DNA of 64,000 nt from Cannabis sativa (lineage: Eukaryota; Streptophyta; Magnoliopsida; Rosales; Cannabaceae), in the NCBI RefSeq assembly GCF_029168945.1, contig NC_083605.1:26611280-26675279 (forward strand), in the 5' to 3' direction. Below, piece after piece: positions 10,463 to 24,402 of the stretch. Made by a program: the position numbers and the translations under genes. How positions within the stretch are numbered: position 1 is the first letter of the stretch; each line of letters begins with the position of its first letter. A model generated the notes under the pieces. That model was not told the DNA's origin, searched no databases, and was given only the letters and a program-made list of their open reading frames with translations.

Positions 10463-12354
10463 TTAAACAGGAAGTGCATCATCGGCTTGACTGGAGGTTG
10501 AAGTAGTCACCTCGGTTCCGCCATAAGCCACTTGGGACGCGCAGTACTCGAGGTACATGTCCTTAGCATCGCCCAAGTAGTCGAAATTGGCTCGAGGATT
10601 AGCCTTCAAAAAATTAAGGAAGAGCTCGAGACCGGTTGTCTCCAAGGCATTGACCTTCTCCTTCAACCTGTCCACCTCGGCCGAAAGTTCCCCCTCCTTG
10701 GCTTCCTTTTCCTCCCTCATCCGATGAAGAATTGCTTGAAGAGAAGTCCTCTCGTCGTGAAGACTGTTCACCTCAGCAGATAAGGTCTTAATGGACTCTT
10801 CAAAACGGTCAGCAGCCTCACAGTGATTTTCTTCCGAGCAGCAAACAAATCCCCTTTGGCTTCACCCAGTTCCAACCGAACAGCTCCGACTTCTGCCCTA
10901 GCTTCTTCAGCATCCTTCCCCGCCAAGTCGGACAGAGCCGCGTTCTTGGAAGCAGGATACTTAGCCTGGGAGTAAGTGTAAGCCAACTTCAGACCGGCCT
11001 GCACAAAAGAAAAACTTTAGCATATCGATCTAAGTATGGAAGATTAGAGGGAAGTATCAAAAAAGACTTACCTTGGTGAACTCCTTCAAGACTGCACCCA
11101 CCAACAAATCCAAAGAAGAGTCATTGTCAGCACCAACCAGTTGCTCACTGATCTCAGGAACAAGCTGGTTCATGTAATGGGCCAGCATCTCCTTGCTCTT
11201 TTTGGCCTCTGGAAGCACTATCAAAGCTGGAGTAGGTGCCCGCACACGTTCAGGATCACTATTGACCAGTTCAGAACCAACTGTTGGTGGTCTAGACTCC
11301 TTGGACTTGACAGATTTGGGGGTAGAGGGGTTTGCAGCAGTCAGCTCCTCGAAAAGATTAATGACCTCCCCGGAAGGCCTCCTTTCCTTAGTAGAGGACC
11401 CCTCACCGCCCTTAGACTTCTTTCCCGGACGAGAGGGGCTAGAGCTTCCGCCTATTCTCTTCCTCAGAGCGTCGATCATTTGCCGAGACATGTCTGCACA
11501 GAACAAAAACAGTGTGGTTAGAAGAAAGCCATCAGAAACACAAGGCATGAAAGTCAAGAAGCTCAAAAACAAGATAAAGTAAGAGGCAAGGTGACCGCTC
11601 GAACAAGACTCAGAAATCCATCATCACTTGATATCGATCTTATTTCAGACATAACAGCTTTCTCTTTTCCGAACACGGGAGGGGATGGTCGAACAGGTGA
11701 AATGGGCTCCCTGATGCGAATCGCATGTTCAACAAGCCTGGGCGAGGCTTGGAGTTTCTTCTTCCTCTTCAGTGGAGTCACATGCTCTTCCTCAGCTTCA
11801 TCTTTAGAATTCAAGGGCTCCTGAGCATATTGTTTGGCCCTTCTCCTCCTTTCAACTTAGGTTCACGCTTTAGTTGAATCAACTCATTCTCCGGATGAGC
11901 TTGTTCAGTCCGGCCAGAACCAGATTTCCTCTTCTTCCCTGCCACGGACTTAGGAGTAAAGTCCTCAGGATAGAGCCCGTACCGCACAAAGTTATCCTTG
12001 GAGGTCAACTAGATAATATTCTGGTCTTCTGTCGGCAGCTGGGCAAGTTTTTGAGCTCTATCCCTAAGAGCAAGAGTGAGGGGAGGATGGTGATATCTCG
12101 GAATCTGCTGGAACCAAGTCTGGGTAATGCCCGCGTCCTTCACCATGAAGTACTCATCAGCAAAACGCCCTATCTTACTGATGGCCTTGTCGTTCGTGCT
12201 GTTCAACCACTTCAAGCCTGGTCGAGAGAAATAGAAGTACCCCAACCTACCTTGCTTGGGGTGGACTTCATATCAAAGACTTAGGTAACTTTGTGAGGAG
12301 AAGGAGTACCCCACTCTTGGGAAGCGTAGAGGACGAAGAGGGTAGACAAATACT
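10463..12354 (-). pseudogene. Tat antisense accessory ORF, 3' exons (coiled-coil protein)
   Basis: Read on the minus strand this continues the gene that starts at 37160. Order along the gene: KYLSTLFVLYASQEWG (from 12354), YFYFSRPGLKWLN, LALRDRAQKLAQLP, FVRYGLYPEDFTPK, a charged Ser/Lys/Glu-rich linker, then a coiled coil (EEARAEVGAVRLELGEAK, later REEKEAKEGELSAEVDRL). It ends FLKANPRANFDYLGDAKDMY and a stop at 10463. A clean intron is visible at 11071-10999 (donor GTAAGT, acceptor TGCAG; 73 bp, phase 0). A second acceptor TGTGCAG lies at about 11494. A stop near 12010 and frameshifts near 12250, 11815 and 10790 break it. It resembles the 'putative gypsy-type transposon protein' family often annotated in plants. 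The function is unknown. Confidence 0.75.
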
Positions 12355-14438
12355 TGATGCCCTTAGTTTAATTTGGAAATTAGCAGATAATTAGGGTTTA
12401 ATTATAAAAATTATTTATTGATATTACAATAATTATTTATGATGATTTATTTGAATTCAGAATGCATTTTATATGTCATATATAGAAATTTCATAATTTT
12501 ACATTTTCGGTGCCCGGCAACATTGGAACGCGGTGTACGGCTTAGTAAAATCACATCTTAGTATTTTTGTATAGCGGGGCAGTTTATTTAGACATTGGGA
12601 ATGTCGATATTGGTCAGGAATGTATAATTTCCCAAAATACCCTTAGTACCCCTTTTATGTTGTTTTGGTGTGGAGGGGCAAAATGGTCATTTTGCACCAT
12701 ATGCATTTTGTCCTTTAGTGGACTTGGTTTACTTAGTAAATGGTTTGATGTTGGCTGAAATTTATTTAGAAAATGTAAGTAAAGGGTTAGTTTATTTCAT
12801 TTTGCAGCAAACAAAGAAAAGGAAGAAAATCATTTTCTCTCAAGTCTCTCTCTCTTTCGGCCCCCTTAGAGCAGCTACGATTTAGATTGTTTTGCTGCAT
12901 TTCAAGCTTGTTTCAACAGGGATTAGGAGATCCTAAGCTCTAGGTAAGTTCTTGAATCCTTCTCTATAGTTTCTTGGGTTTTAAGGAAAAAGAAATTTTG
13001 CATGCTTTGAGTTTGTGCTTGCTGTGGTTGTTGTAGTTGATTGTTGTTGTGTTCAGAGATTGAATTATGGTTTGTTATGTTGGTTTATGCAAGATTTAGA
13101 GGCTGTTATGTTGGTTGGGAAAGCTTTGGAGTTTTGAACTCAAGCTTGGCTCATTAATGGCAAATTTTGATTCTGTGTATGGGTGAATGTTTTATTCCCT
13201 TGAATTTGTTCTCTAGAGTGTATAGAACAGGTCTGGAAAGTTTGAATTGGTTTGGGGTTGATTTGGTCGGGTTATGGAAATTTTGGTCTTTCCTGTAATG
13301 AACCGAAATTCAGGTTCAGAGAGGCCTATAGGAACCAGAATTTTGGTTGGCTTCCAGGATTTCTTCCCGAAACCGGAATTCCGGTTGGGGAGCTGGTCTA
13401 CCGGTTGGGGAAAATTTGGGAACCATAGTTTTTCCCATTTGTTGTGTTATTTAGGATATTGTCATGTTATTTATCGATAGGGAAACTTTTAGTTTGAAGT
13501 TTAAGTCCCCGGGAAGTGATTTAGCGTATCGCTTATCAGTGTTGTGATTAATGTGATTTAGGAGCCTGTAATTCGCCGAGCAGATTGTTCCACTCAGGTT
13601 GACCGGCACACCTGAATTCAGAATCGAGGTAAGATTAGTATAACAGTATGCATAGGTATTTACATGCTTAGCGTGCATGTTAGTAAGCCTATTAGATTAC
13701 ATTAGATATGTATGTTGGCTTTCATGCTTTTTGACAGTATCACATTGATACGGCTAGAGTATGACTAGCGTACCAAGTATAGGCTGATATTATGGTCAAT
13801 AACACAGTACTATTTGACAGTATCACATCGGTACGGCTAGAGTATGACTATCGTACCGAGTATAGGCTGATACAATATCACATCGGTGCAGCTAGAGTAT
13901 GACTAGCATACTGAGTATAGGCTGTTACTATGTCAAAAGTACTATCGTACGAACGTTCTAGACTCAGTACCGTGTGGGACACGGGGATTAGGGTTATGGT
14001 CATGAGGGGTATGGGCGTCTGATCATAATCCGGGATATATGTATGTTATATGATTTATGCTTTTCTTACTGAGTCTGTCGACTCACAGTGCTATGTTTAT
14101 TTGTAGGTAAGGGCAAGGCTAAGGTCGAGGAACCATGAGGACGAGCAGATGAAGATTGTACATGTCGGGGCAGTTAGTCCTGGAGCGTACGATCCTCAGG
14201 ACATCAGGGCTTTTGTTGTTAGTCGCTGGGCGACAAATATTTTGTAAATGAATAGCAAACTTTTGTAAAGTATTTTGTAACTGGGATCCCGAAATATTTT
14301 GCATGTAATATTATAAGCTTTTAATTAAATAAGCAAATTTTAATTAATCACGATTTTCATTAACCTCGTTGATTAGCAACGAGCTGCACAGTATGTTTAA
14401 AATCACGTTAACACGCCTATGCTAGTTAGGGTTTTACA
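12355..14438 (+). repeat. 5' LTR of Tekay-like element D
   Basis: This LTR of about 2.08 kb ends GTTTTACA. It is collinear with the LTR at 50427-52747 read in reverse. The left tip (TGATGCCC) does not match the TGTAAAGACC tip of that copy, so up to about eight bases there may be target sequence and the LTR may be slightly truncated. It contains a polypyrimidine/leader-like block and a GGTAAG donor-like site near 12945 and 13626. It also has tandem repeats at 13738-13931. Confidence 0.8.
13738..13931 (+). repeat. Tandem repeats inside LTR of element D
   Basis: There are three imperfect copies of a unit containing 'TATCACATCGGTACGGCTAG', then AGTATGACTA and CGAGTATAGGCTG, starting near 13738, 13815 and 13876. 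The first unit is longer because of an AT-rich insert. The corresponding LTRs at 47110 and 50427 carry a different tandem set at the same place. Confidence 0.75.
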
Positions 14439-14714
14439 ATTTGGTATAAGAGCCGCTAGGTTTTTTTTTTAAGATCGTCACGACATGTACAATCATCATC
14501 AGTAGTTAGCTCGTTCCACGGTTCAGTGAGCTTTTATTGCTTCAGTAGTTTATTTTAATAGTATGATTTAAGAAAAGCCTGTTAGAAAGCATGTTAGTAG
14601 CCTTATAGTAGAATAGGCGCAGGTTTTTAATTTCCAAATAAGCGGCATTAGTAAGTTCTCGTTAACCATGATCTGACCATGCTAGCTCTTGGCTACGCGT
14701 GTTGTTCAGACTAG
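14439..14714 (+). other. PBS and leader of element D
   Basis: TTGGTATAAGAGCC at 14440 is an iMet-type PBS with two changes from TGGTATCAGAGCC. It is followed by a poly-T run and a 260-bp leader with GACATGTACAATC, shared with the leaders at 1887 and (reversed) about 50146-50408. No coding. Confidence 0.8.
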
Positions 14715-15783
14715 ATGGACGTCAAGCGAAATACCAGAAGTCAGGGCAACTCAGTTGAGTCAAATGAAGGTCAGGCAGCTCAGTTTCCCTCAAATGCTCG
14801 GGGCCGAGGTAGAGATCCCAGGGGCAGGGCACGTGGTCGGGGGGATGCTAACCTGCCACAGGCTGCCAAAGCTACTCAGGAAGCCCAAAAATTCCAGTGG
14901 CACCTCCCCTGCTCTCCAGGCCGAACCAGTGGTTGCAGTGAATCAAATGGAACCTCTGTATGAAAGGTTCTACAAGCAAGCGCCTCTAGTTTTGCTGGGA
15001 GGTCCGGATGTTATGAAAGCCAAGTAGTGGCTAACAGTGATTACAAAAATTTTGAATTTCATGGGTGTCACCAGAAATGATAGAGTGGTCTGTGCCACTT
15101 TTCAGTTTCAAGAAGATGCATTAGTATGGTGGGACATGGTGTCCATGATACATGATGTTACTACGATTACCTGGGAAAAGTTCCGGGAACTTTTCAATGC
15201 GAAGTATTATAATGAGGCAGTCAGAAGTCCCAAGAGAAAAGAATTCACCCACCTGACTCAGAAAGAAAATATGAGTGTTAAAAAGTATATGACACAGTTT
15301 GATCGTTTAGCAAGGTTGGCCTTGGGAATTGTGACAACCGATTTCAGTATAAAGGAAAAATACCTGGATGGGTTGAATGCGAAGATTCGACATGATTTGA
15401 TGATTACTACTGATGACAAAACCACCTATGTTGAAATGGTGGAAAAGGCACTGCGAGCTGAGGGCGCAGTTGGATGCATGACAGAGTCTGCTGGACTCTA
15501 GTGGTTGGCGGGGCTCCTACCCCTCCTCCATCAGGCTTTAGTAGGGGAGGTACTAGTTTGGCCATGGACCAGAAAAGGAAAGCATCCACTACAACCGGTG
15601 GCTCAGGTTAGAACAAGAGATTCTGGGGGAACCAGGGACGAGGCAGTTGCTAGGGTAGTTCTGAGACCCGATACACTTATCCAGAGTGTCCCAGTTGTAA
15701 AAGGCACCATCTGGGGGAGTGTAGAGGACAAGGGTTCTTTCAGTGTGGCATGTCAGGGATTGCCCTCAACTCAGAACTGAAGC
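14715..15783 (+). pseudogene. gag of Tekay-like element D (broken)
   Basis: The start ATG at 14715 gives MDVKRNTRSQGNSVESNEGQ, matching the homologous start at 50145 of element G. An Arg/Gly-rich segment follows. A frameshift or deletion near 14890 shortens the amino half. The Retrotrans_gag core then reads MEPLYERFYKQAPLV, CATFQFQEDALVWWDMV and KYMTQFDRLARLALG. A TAG at 15025 replaces the Gln of the conserved A-E-Q-W. The 15037-15501 frame is open. The zinc knuckle region after 15600 is frameshifted and one cysteine reads as Phe. Confidence 0.85.
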
Positions 15784-16136
15784 ACCGAAGGCTCTAGCGA
15801 AACCTACTCCAGCGAGGGTGTTCGCCATAAGTCAGGCTGATGCACAAGCCAGCCCTTTAGTGGTGACAGGTTAGCTCTCGGTCAAAAACTCTTTTTACTC
15901 TGTACTATTTGACTCTGGGGCTACACATTCTTCTGTGGCAGCCAGAATCTTTAGCAAATTGGATAGACCGCACGATAGTTACGAATCAGGGTTTGGAACC
16001 CTATTACCTGGCGGAGAGTTAGTTATCTCCAAAAGGTGGATTAGCTCTATGCCGATCAGAATTGATGATAGGGAGTTAAGTATTGACCTAATAGAATTGA
16101 GCTTAGCAGATTTTGATACCATACTGGGAATGGATT
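15784..16136 (+). pseudogene. Protease region of element D, cut by a copia insertion
   Basis: FYSVLFDSGATHSS near 15895 is the aspartic protease active site with an intact D-S-G. The frame runs on through GFGTLLPGGELVISKRW to DTILGMD and is cut at 16136 by the LTR of copia-type element E. The next part of the same polyprotein reappears at about 35536, with about 100 bases or more missing relative to element G. Confidence 0.85.
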
Positions 16137-18028
16137 TGTTGGAAATTATTTTACCAGGATCTTAGATCTACTCACAAGTATGTTTATTAACACCCTAAAT
16201 ATGAACTTTCTAAAACGATGAAATAAACACATATAAAGTTAAAGAAACCTTACATTGGGTGCAGCGGAATAATATGACTCCTTCCGTTCAGATATCTAGC
16301 CCTTGATTCCTTTCTGTAGCAGAGCATTATCAATATCTGAACCTGGATCTCTTTCTCTGAATCTTTGATGCTGAAACTCCTTTTGCTGAATGTCTTTCTT
16401 CACGATCTTCCTCACTATGATTGAGGTATCACTTGCTGTGTGTGGGCACTACACATACACTAAGGATTTCGAAATTTAAGGAAGAAGAAAGAGAAGAGTC
16501 AGCCAAAGATAGGGAGAGAGAAGGCTCAGTTTTTTTTGATTCAGAAGTGTAGAAATTTAAGTGTAAATTTCCTGAAGCCTTCACTATCTATTTATAGCAT
16601 TCCACTAGGGTTAGGTTTGAATTATTTGGCATTAAAATAATGAAAAAATCAGTTTAAATTTCCTACAAAAGTGGCTGGCCCTATACAAGAAGATTTGGGC
16701 CTCACTTTTTGCAATTTTGCAGTTTTATCTTTTCTGCGTTTGATTTTCTCAAAAACGCCAATTTTCTAATTCAACCATTTAAATGCCAATTCTAACTATT
16801 TAATAACTATTAATAATTATTAAATAATATTGTCATTTATCATATTTATTAATTGAACCATACAAAGTATCATAATTAACAAATATGCCCCTATAAACTC
16901 TTTCTTTACAATTTTGCCCTTACTTAGTGAAAATTTCACAAATGGACATAGTCTAATTTGAGAATTATAATTGATTAATCAAAACCAATTATATGAGTCT
17001 TGCAAGCAATATTATCTCAACTAGTCCGGGAACCATGGGTCTATATAACCGAGCTTCCAATAAGTAGATCAAGAATTTAGCACTAAAATTCACTAACTTA
17101 TTAATTCTTTGTTGAATCCACGCACAGAACTTAGAGTTGCACTCTCAGTTATATAGAATGCTCTATATGTTCCATCGTATAGACACATCATTAGTTATCC
17201 ATTGTTATAATCCTAATTTGATCACTGATCCTCTATATGAATGATCTACACTGTAAAGGGATTAAATTACCGTTACACCCTACAATGTATTTATTCCTTA
17301 AAACACTTGACCCCGTATAAATGATATTTCAGCTTATGTGAAATCAGTACTCCACCATTTTATGTTCGTTTGGTCAAGCTCGAAGGAGATCATCCTTTGC
17401 TTACTATTCGTCAGATAGAAGCTATAGATTCCATGTTTATGATAGTGCTCCCACTCAATTGCACTACCGTGTTCCCAAAATGTACGTATCACCCTGACCT
17501 AAAAGTAGGCTTAACTAACAAATCAAAGAACACGAATAGCCTTTCAAGATTGAGCCTAATCATAACAGGATTAAGAACATTTGATCTAGGATCAACTAGG
17601 CGATATTGACTTGAATAGATATTACGGTAAGTTTAATAAATCTAAGTCAAAGTTCAATATCGGTCCCTTCCGATGCATACTCCATGCATCCAACCTGAGC
17701 TTTACTTTAACCGATGCTCTGGAAAGAACATAGCACTTCTCCAAATGCAAGTAAACTCTGTTGTAGATTATCATATCAGTAAAACCCTATGTCTGATAAA
17801 TCTAGGAAACTTTATTCACATAGTCATGTTTACTTTCCAATGTGTTGACGGCACAATAAACAGGATCAAGAATGTGAAAAGGGTTTCAGATGAATTTATA
17901 CATTATGTACATATAATCATTAAATAAATCATGTGAACCATGCAACATTAAATGTTATTTCTGATCTATATTAATAAGTAAATATGATTATATTGAAATG
18001 AGTTTTATTTAGGGCATAGAACCCAACA
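16137..18028 (-). repeat. Copia-type LTR, left copy of element E
   Basis: The 1892-bp LTR starts TGTTGGAAATTATTTTACCA and ends AAAACCCAACA-type sequence (here GAACCCAACA). In element sense it begins TGTTGGGTT and carries a CTATAAATAG TATA-like box near 16592. A purine-rich AAGTGGGAGTTTG adjoins it in element sense (18029-18041 reversed), fitting a polypurine tract. The small open frame at 17673-17927 is also present in the right copy, but it is not a gene. Confidence 0.85.
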
Positions 18029-21000
18029 AACTCCCACTTGCACTAATATAAAAAAAAAAAGTGCGTTTCAAATAATCTCAACACCTTGATATACAAATCA
18101 AGTGTAGTAGTAGTAAACTCCTCGTAATAGGACCTGAAAAGTTGAATTAAACACAACCTTTTCTCCACCATTACTCTTCCTTAATCACAAAATCATTGAT
18201 AATGTGAAATTCCTCTCTATATGTCTACTCTCTTGGGATACTGGATTCTATACCTTTGGCAACTACTTTTGGTTAATCAGGAAATTAACACTAGTAGTTT
18301 AAGGCAATTTGGAATGGTGCCAAAGATGTATAGAACTTTCCTTAGACTGAATAAGTACCATTTCTGCAGCTTTAACATTCAGTCCCTTTCTGGTAGACCT
18401 AGAGACTTCAGATAGGTTTTTACACTTCTCCAAAATCACTATTCCACCCCCAGAGTAACCACCATCTTATCAGAAAGATTTACTAGCACAAAGGCAAATT
18501 TCGAAATCTGATATGGTGTAGTCTAAGAGTTTTAAACACACCCTTATAGACTAACATATAGTTCCTCTTCTTAATCTTAGGATTTACTTGATTGTCTTCC
18601 GATGTTCTTCTCCTAGATTAATCTGATACCTACTCATTACTCCCACTCAACAGCAGGTGTCTGGTCTAAGGCATACAAAAGCATATCTAAGACCTCTCAC
18701 TGTTGATTTAAGAAATTCTTTCATGGCTTTATCTTTTCTGGAATAGTTGAGACTTTTCCTTAGATAAATAAAATCTATGTCTAAGAAGTTGTGAAGCTTC
18801 TATAGATTGCCATTAGAAAGAAAATGCTTCAGCATCTTACTAAAGTAAGTTGCTTGCATTAGAGTAACTAATTACCAGGTATACCACAAGCCATAGGTTT
18901 AGATAAACTCAAACCTATAATACTAGGAACAGGAAGTTTTGTTAAGTCCATTGAATAGACTTATAAACGTAAATTTCCTTTTATGTCCTTGAAATAGAAA
19001 ACTTAAGGTTACTCCATGTGAATGGATTAAACCATAGTTCTATTGGCTTTCTTCTTAGTTTCTTATCTTGACAATCCATTACTTGTTTAAACTCACAATG
19101 GATTTTAATTACTAGTGTCTCCCAAGTCATAAGAAGGTGAGTTCCTAGAAACTCTCCCACTAGGACAAGGTACCGTGAATTATGTCGAAGAAAACTAAAT
19201 GGTATTGATCTCTTCGGTTGTGACAAGACAACAGAGGCAGTGGGATCATCATATGTTATATAAGATGATAGAACACTTTTGGAATCAAGAAAAATATCTC
19301 CTTTATTTGCTACTTGTTTTCAGACTTGGTCATTATCTTAGAAAAGTAGTATTTGTTTGAACAAACACTTTCTTATCTATTGACAATGGGATGGTCCACC
19401 CCTAATCACTTAGAAAAGCTAACAAACCATGGTTAATAGTTCTAGCTTTTCTTAAGATTTTGATTAGGTCATCCATGAATCTAGTAATGATTTACATTAA
19501 GTACCCAACCATTACATCATTCTGAAATTGTATTACCATAGAAGGATTTAGGCAACGACTAGTAACTAATCAATTTAATGATCTTTGAACTGCATATCTA
19601 CTAACTATTTCTCCACCCCTATCAATTCGCAAGATCTTTAATTACTTACCTTAATGGTTTTAACCATTGCTAGAAATTAATGAAATTTTTCAAACATTTC
19701 AAATTTCTTGCTAAAAGGTATAATCTAGAGTTATCGTTTGAAGAATACAACGAAAAACTCATATCCACCCCTGAATGTACATCCATCTGCGAATGAGATG
19801 AACTACTTTCAGTGGATATAGGCATATTAACTCTTTGCAGAGATTGATCTTGTCAAATCCACTATGAACAAGATACAAATGCCATAGATTAAAAAAAATG
19901 TGATAGTGTCTATTGATGACATAGGTTTAGTTACATCAAAGAGTTCTTAGAATACTGCAAGTGGATCCTGGTCACAGAATACCTAAATCATATTCCATAC
20001 AGTTTTAATCCATTAATAGAAGATGGATATTAAACACTTGAGAAAGTGTAATTGTATTGAATTCTGGAATTAGAAATATAAGAAAATTTCTGTTTGGAAT
20101 CTAAAATTAAAGTCAAAGACTTGAATTTATACCAAATATTATGAGTAATTCTATCTTGGACCACCACTACTAATTTAATTCTAAGTCTGTTTGCCCATAC
20201 AAGTAGGAGATTTCTAAGATTGAGGATTTATATCAATTAGGAATAGAATTTTGGGATTATAATCATATGCATCATTTAATTTCTTAAGAGAAAATATAAT
20301 GACATGAAATGATTTATAGACCATTCATCCAATGATATGTTATTGAGCTAATTCGAAATGAATAAGCTAAGAGGAATTAGGATAATTTCGTTTATAAATA
20401 AGAATCCAACGATGCTTCGCTTAGCAAAAGACAAAGTAATCTTATTTATGTAATCTTCTTTTTTCATATTGTAAAAATACTAGTCTAAGGTGTCATCAAT
20501 TGATGAACAGCTAGATGTTGCATATACAATATTTATCTTTCGAGATCTTACACTATTATGTATGTCTAATGGTGAAAATCCATTAGGGATTTATCTCATT
20601 AGAAAAACAAACATGTTAGACCAACAATGAAGATTCGAAATTAAACTACAACTTAATAACAGAAAATAACATGGTTCAATATAAATTCATACACAATTCA
20701 AAAATTATAAACATATAGCAAGTAGGAATGACTAGTGAAAATACTAAAACATACAATCCTAAATAATTTCCAAGGTTTTTAAACAAACTGATACAGTGTC
20801 CTGTTTAGGCGAGAGTCAAAGCATCATCTATTGAATAGAGTTGTCAGCTCATCTAAAATGATAATCATTCTAGCAACCTTTTATTCGATCAAGATTGGAA
20901 TTCAGCGTTGTCCCGTTTAGGCGAGAGTCAAGGCAATTCTATCTTATGAGCTTCCACCATTGTTTCATAACTTGCAAGTCAAGTATGGTCGCCACCATTA

Positions 21001-22288
21001 GGGTGATCCATACCATACAAAACACTTACAAACTACTTATCATGCGAGGTTAAACGGTGCGAAATTGCTAGTGAACGTTCCTCCATTAGGGAGGATTACT
21101 CACTAAAACAAACGCGGTGTAAAACCCACAATGGAGATCGAATGTCTTTTGATAATAAAGCTCATTATTTAAAAAAATTTGTATTTTCTTTGATTCTCTT
21201 TATTTATTCTATTTATTTTAAATATATATTTATTTAATTAAAATTTTCAATTTAGAATGTAAAATTCTAAATATAAATTTTAATTTAATATTTATAAATT
21301 TTACTTAGATGGTTATGAAAATAACATGAATTATTTCCATCTTCGTAATAATTTCCAATAAATATTTAGAAAAATATTCAATTTAAGTTGTTACAAAATT
21401 AATTTAAATTAATTTACAACTCAAATTTTATTTTCTATAAATATATATTGCATTTCGAAAAATTAAAGTATTTAAGAATACAATTTTCGAAAAATGCATG
21501 TTAAAATAAAAAATAAATCTTGGAAAAATTATTCTAATTTAATGTTTGCCCAAAATTAATTAATAAAATTAATTTACAACAAAAAATATAATTTTCCTAT
21601 TTAATTAAATATATAAGAAAAATTTCAAATATTTAAGTATGATGATGAAAATCAACTTAAATATTAATTTTCTATTTAATTAAATACACTAGAAAAATAC
21701 TTCAAGCAAAAATATTATCTATCTAGATTTTCCTTTGACTAATTAATTCAATTTCTAATAATATATTTTAATTTAATTTATTTTAAATTAATCAATAAAT
21801 GAAAAAATCATTGATTTAAGTTGGTCCAAAATTAAAATAAATAATTTACAACTTTAATCTATTTTTCAAATAAAATTCGAAATTCCAGCATTTAAGAAAT
21901 GCAATTTCGAAATTTGATTAATAAAATAAAAAATATATTTTGAAAATTATTTAAATTTAGTTGAAAAATTAAATTTCAACTAAAAATAATTTTCTATTTA
22001 ATTAAGTGTCATGGAAAAGAAATATTTAAGTACATGATGAAAATGAACTTAGATATTTAATTTTCAAATTAATTAAATGTATTAAATTCAAGAAATAAAT
22101 AATTAAGTGTAGAGAAAGCTTAATTATTAATCTCTAATTTAATACTAGGAAAAATATACTTAAAATAAATTGTACCAAAATTAATTATTTAAATAATTAA
22201 TTTCACAATGTATAATATTTTCCTATTTAATATTAGAAATAATAAGTAGTCTAGAAATAATTATCTAGAAAATATCTTATTTGACTAA
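18029..22288 (-). repeat. Interior of copia-type element E, 3' side
   Basis: About 4.3 kb without a recognisable protein. The first 1 kb is repeated at 34560-35535. The segment 20558-21470 aligns with 2030-2925 and has the paired GTTTAGGCG motifs at 20801-20819 and 20913-20930. From 21180 the sequence is extremely A/T rich with many TTAATTAAA tracts. I looked for copia integrase, RT and RNase H boxes and saw none. Confidence 0.6.
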
Positions 22289-22293
22289 GTATC
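22289..22293. repeat. Target-site duplication GTATC (left) of chromovirus F
   Basis: GTATC precedes TGTAACGCC at 22294, and the same five bases follow TTACA at 30759-30763. This defines element F exactly. Confidence 0.92.
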
Positions 22294-24308
22294 TGTAACG
22301 CCCTTACTTACGTAAAATAAGATGCCATAAATAAACTGGCGTTAAGATACTAATGTTGTCTTTATTTAAAAAAAAACACTTTTCAAAACATGGGTACCCA
22401 GTTGAAAATAAAGTATTACCACTTAGGGAAAAGTAATAGGAAATTTAAACGACAACATCCTCGATAAGTTTAATAAATTAAAAAAAAAAAACTTTCAGCG
22501 GAAGATGGCCAAGACCACACGCAGTTACATGATCACACGAGATACACCCCATGCCGCCTGTGACTAACTTGTCACCGAAAGCTTACGTGCTTACTTATCT
22601 CAGATAGGGGGTAAATAAGGGGTGAGTCAGCTCAAATGAAAAACAAAATACTATGTACCAAAGATTCACACATCATAGCACAAACATATACATCAAACAT
22701 ACAACAACCTAATCATAAGTATAAATAGAGGCAGCCACACAAATACTGAAATACCACACACTCACACTCACAATCACACTCCAGCTTCCATACAAATCTG
22801 GAATGTCTTACGTTCTTAACAAGAACGCAGTACCAATAACCAGTGCACCCTTACGTACACTGCCTCACTTACCACATCACCATACATGTGTGGTTTCCAA
22901 CCACTTCCAAGTACCTAGAACATGATTAAACAGCCATATACAATTCATCGATAAAACACTATTTCACCGAAACTATCACATTCCACAGTTTCAATACAAT
23001 TTATTCAAGCAGTTATACTAGATACTCAAACCATATAAAAAGCAAGTATAAAGTATAATTATTTTTTCCTTACCTCAACTCCACTGTAATTAACTCCTAC
23101 GATACCTTCTAGGCCCTATAACAATTAGTGAAACCCTTAGTCCACCGATAAACTCAGTATATTTATTATTTTTACTGTACAGCAAGTTTAGCCTAGAATT
23201 TGACTTATAAAACGTTTGAATTAGAAGTTCTACTGTTCACAAAGTTTTTAGTTAATTGAAAGACCTTTCTAACGGTATAAAGATCACCAAAATCGGAGCT
23301 ATAACCTAGGAGTTATGCATGTTTTCCCAAAACAGTTTCTTTAAAATCCTGGATCATGCCGATTTCTGAATACAGCCTAAAAATAAAAGTTTTAAAAATA
23401 GTTACACCCCGATCTAGACAATACTTTCTTCATAAAAAATGTAGGTATTTTTCTAAGCTTTAAAACGAGATAAAGATCTTTTAAAATGGATCAAAAGTAA
23501 GAGAGATATTGAATTTTTACTGAAGACACTTTTTCTAAAACGAAACTTAAAACGAAATACCATAACCGAGTAAAGATCCTAACTTTTGACTGGTAACAAC
23601 TCCGAATTAGAGAAAGGTTTCTTCAAAGAAAATATGGATTATTGAATTATCTTTCTAACAGTACAAGAATCGCTTGAAAATAATAGATATCGAGAGAGAT
23701 ATGACACTTTTACTAAGGCAATATCGAAAAGAAATTTAAAAAAAAAAACTGTAATTCGAAAGTCAGTGTAAAACATGAATTTTTTGACATCGAAATAATC
23801 AGAATTAGGAAATAGTTTCTTCATAAAAAATGTAGAACATTAAATTATCTTTAAAATGGTACCTAGATCACTGAAAACGGACCTATGGGGAGAGAGATAT
23901 GATAGTTTTATGAAAGCCTATTTCTCTGAAAACGAAAATAAAAACAAGTACGAATTTTACCTGAAGATTCCAAAGACACGGAACGATGATCGGTTGATTG
24001 CTAACCCCGAAACTCTTAAGATTAAAACAATTGATTTGGTTCAATAGAGAGAATAAAAAAAAAGGAAATTGAGAGATGGTGAGAATAAAGGAATACGATA
24101 CTATCTGGCTGCTAGGGTTCTAGAGTATATACGTATATAACATATCGTATAATAGGTTTAAATTTAAAAATAAAAATCTAACTAATCAGATAAAATTATG
24201 CTGATTTAAATTTAAATTTTAAATTTTAAACTAACTAATCTAATGCTTCACTATTTATTTATCTCACTATTTAATATATATATATTTTTCTTTTCTAGTT
24301 ACACACGC

Positions 24309-24365
<57 letters not shown>

Positions 24366-24367
24366 CC

Positions 24368-24402
<35 letters not shown>

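Noticed and set aside
11141..11582. Two plus-strand open frames of about 125 codons
   Set aside because: Shadows of the antisense coiled-coil exon; low-complexity and without motifs.
16132..16136. GGATT as target-site duplication for copia-type element E
   Set aside because: The matching right flank was lost in the deletion at 35535, so it cannot be tested.
17673..17927. 84-codon frame, repeated at 34204-34458
   Set aside because: It recurs only because it lies in both LTRs of one element; it is also absent as a frame from the LTR at 57997.
24309..24400. Regular repeats considered as a CRISPR-like array
   Set aside because: It is a simple trinucleotide microsatellite with no spacers, in a plant LTR.
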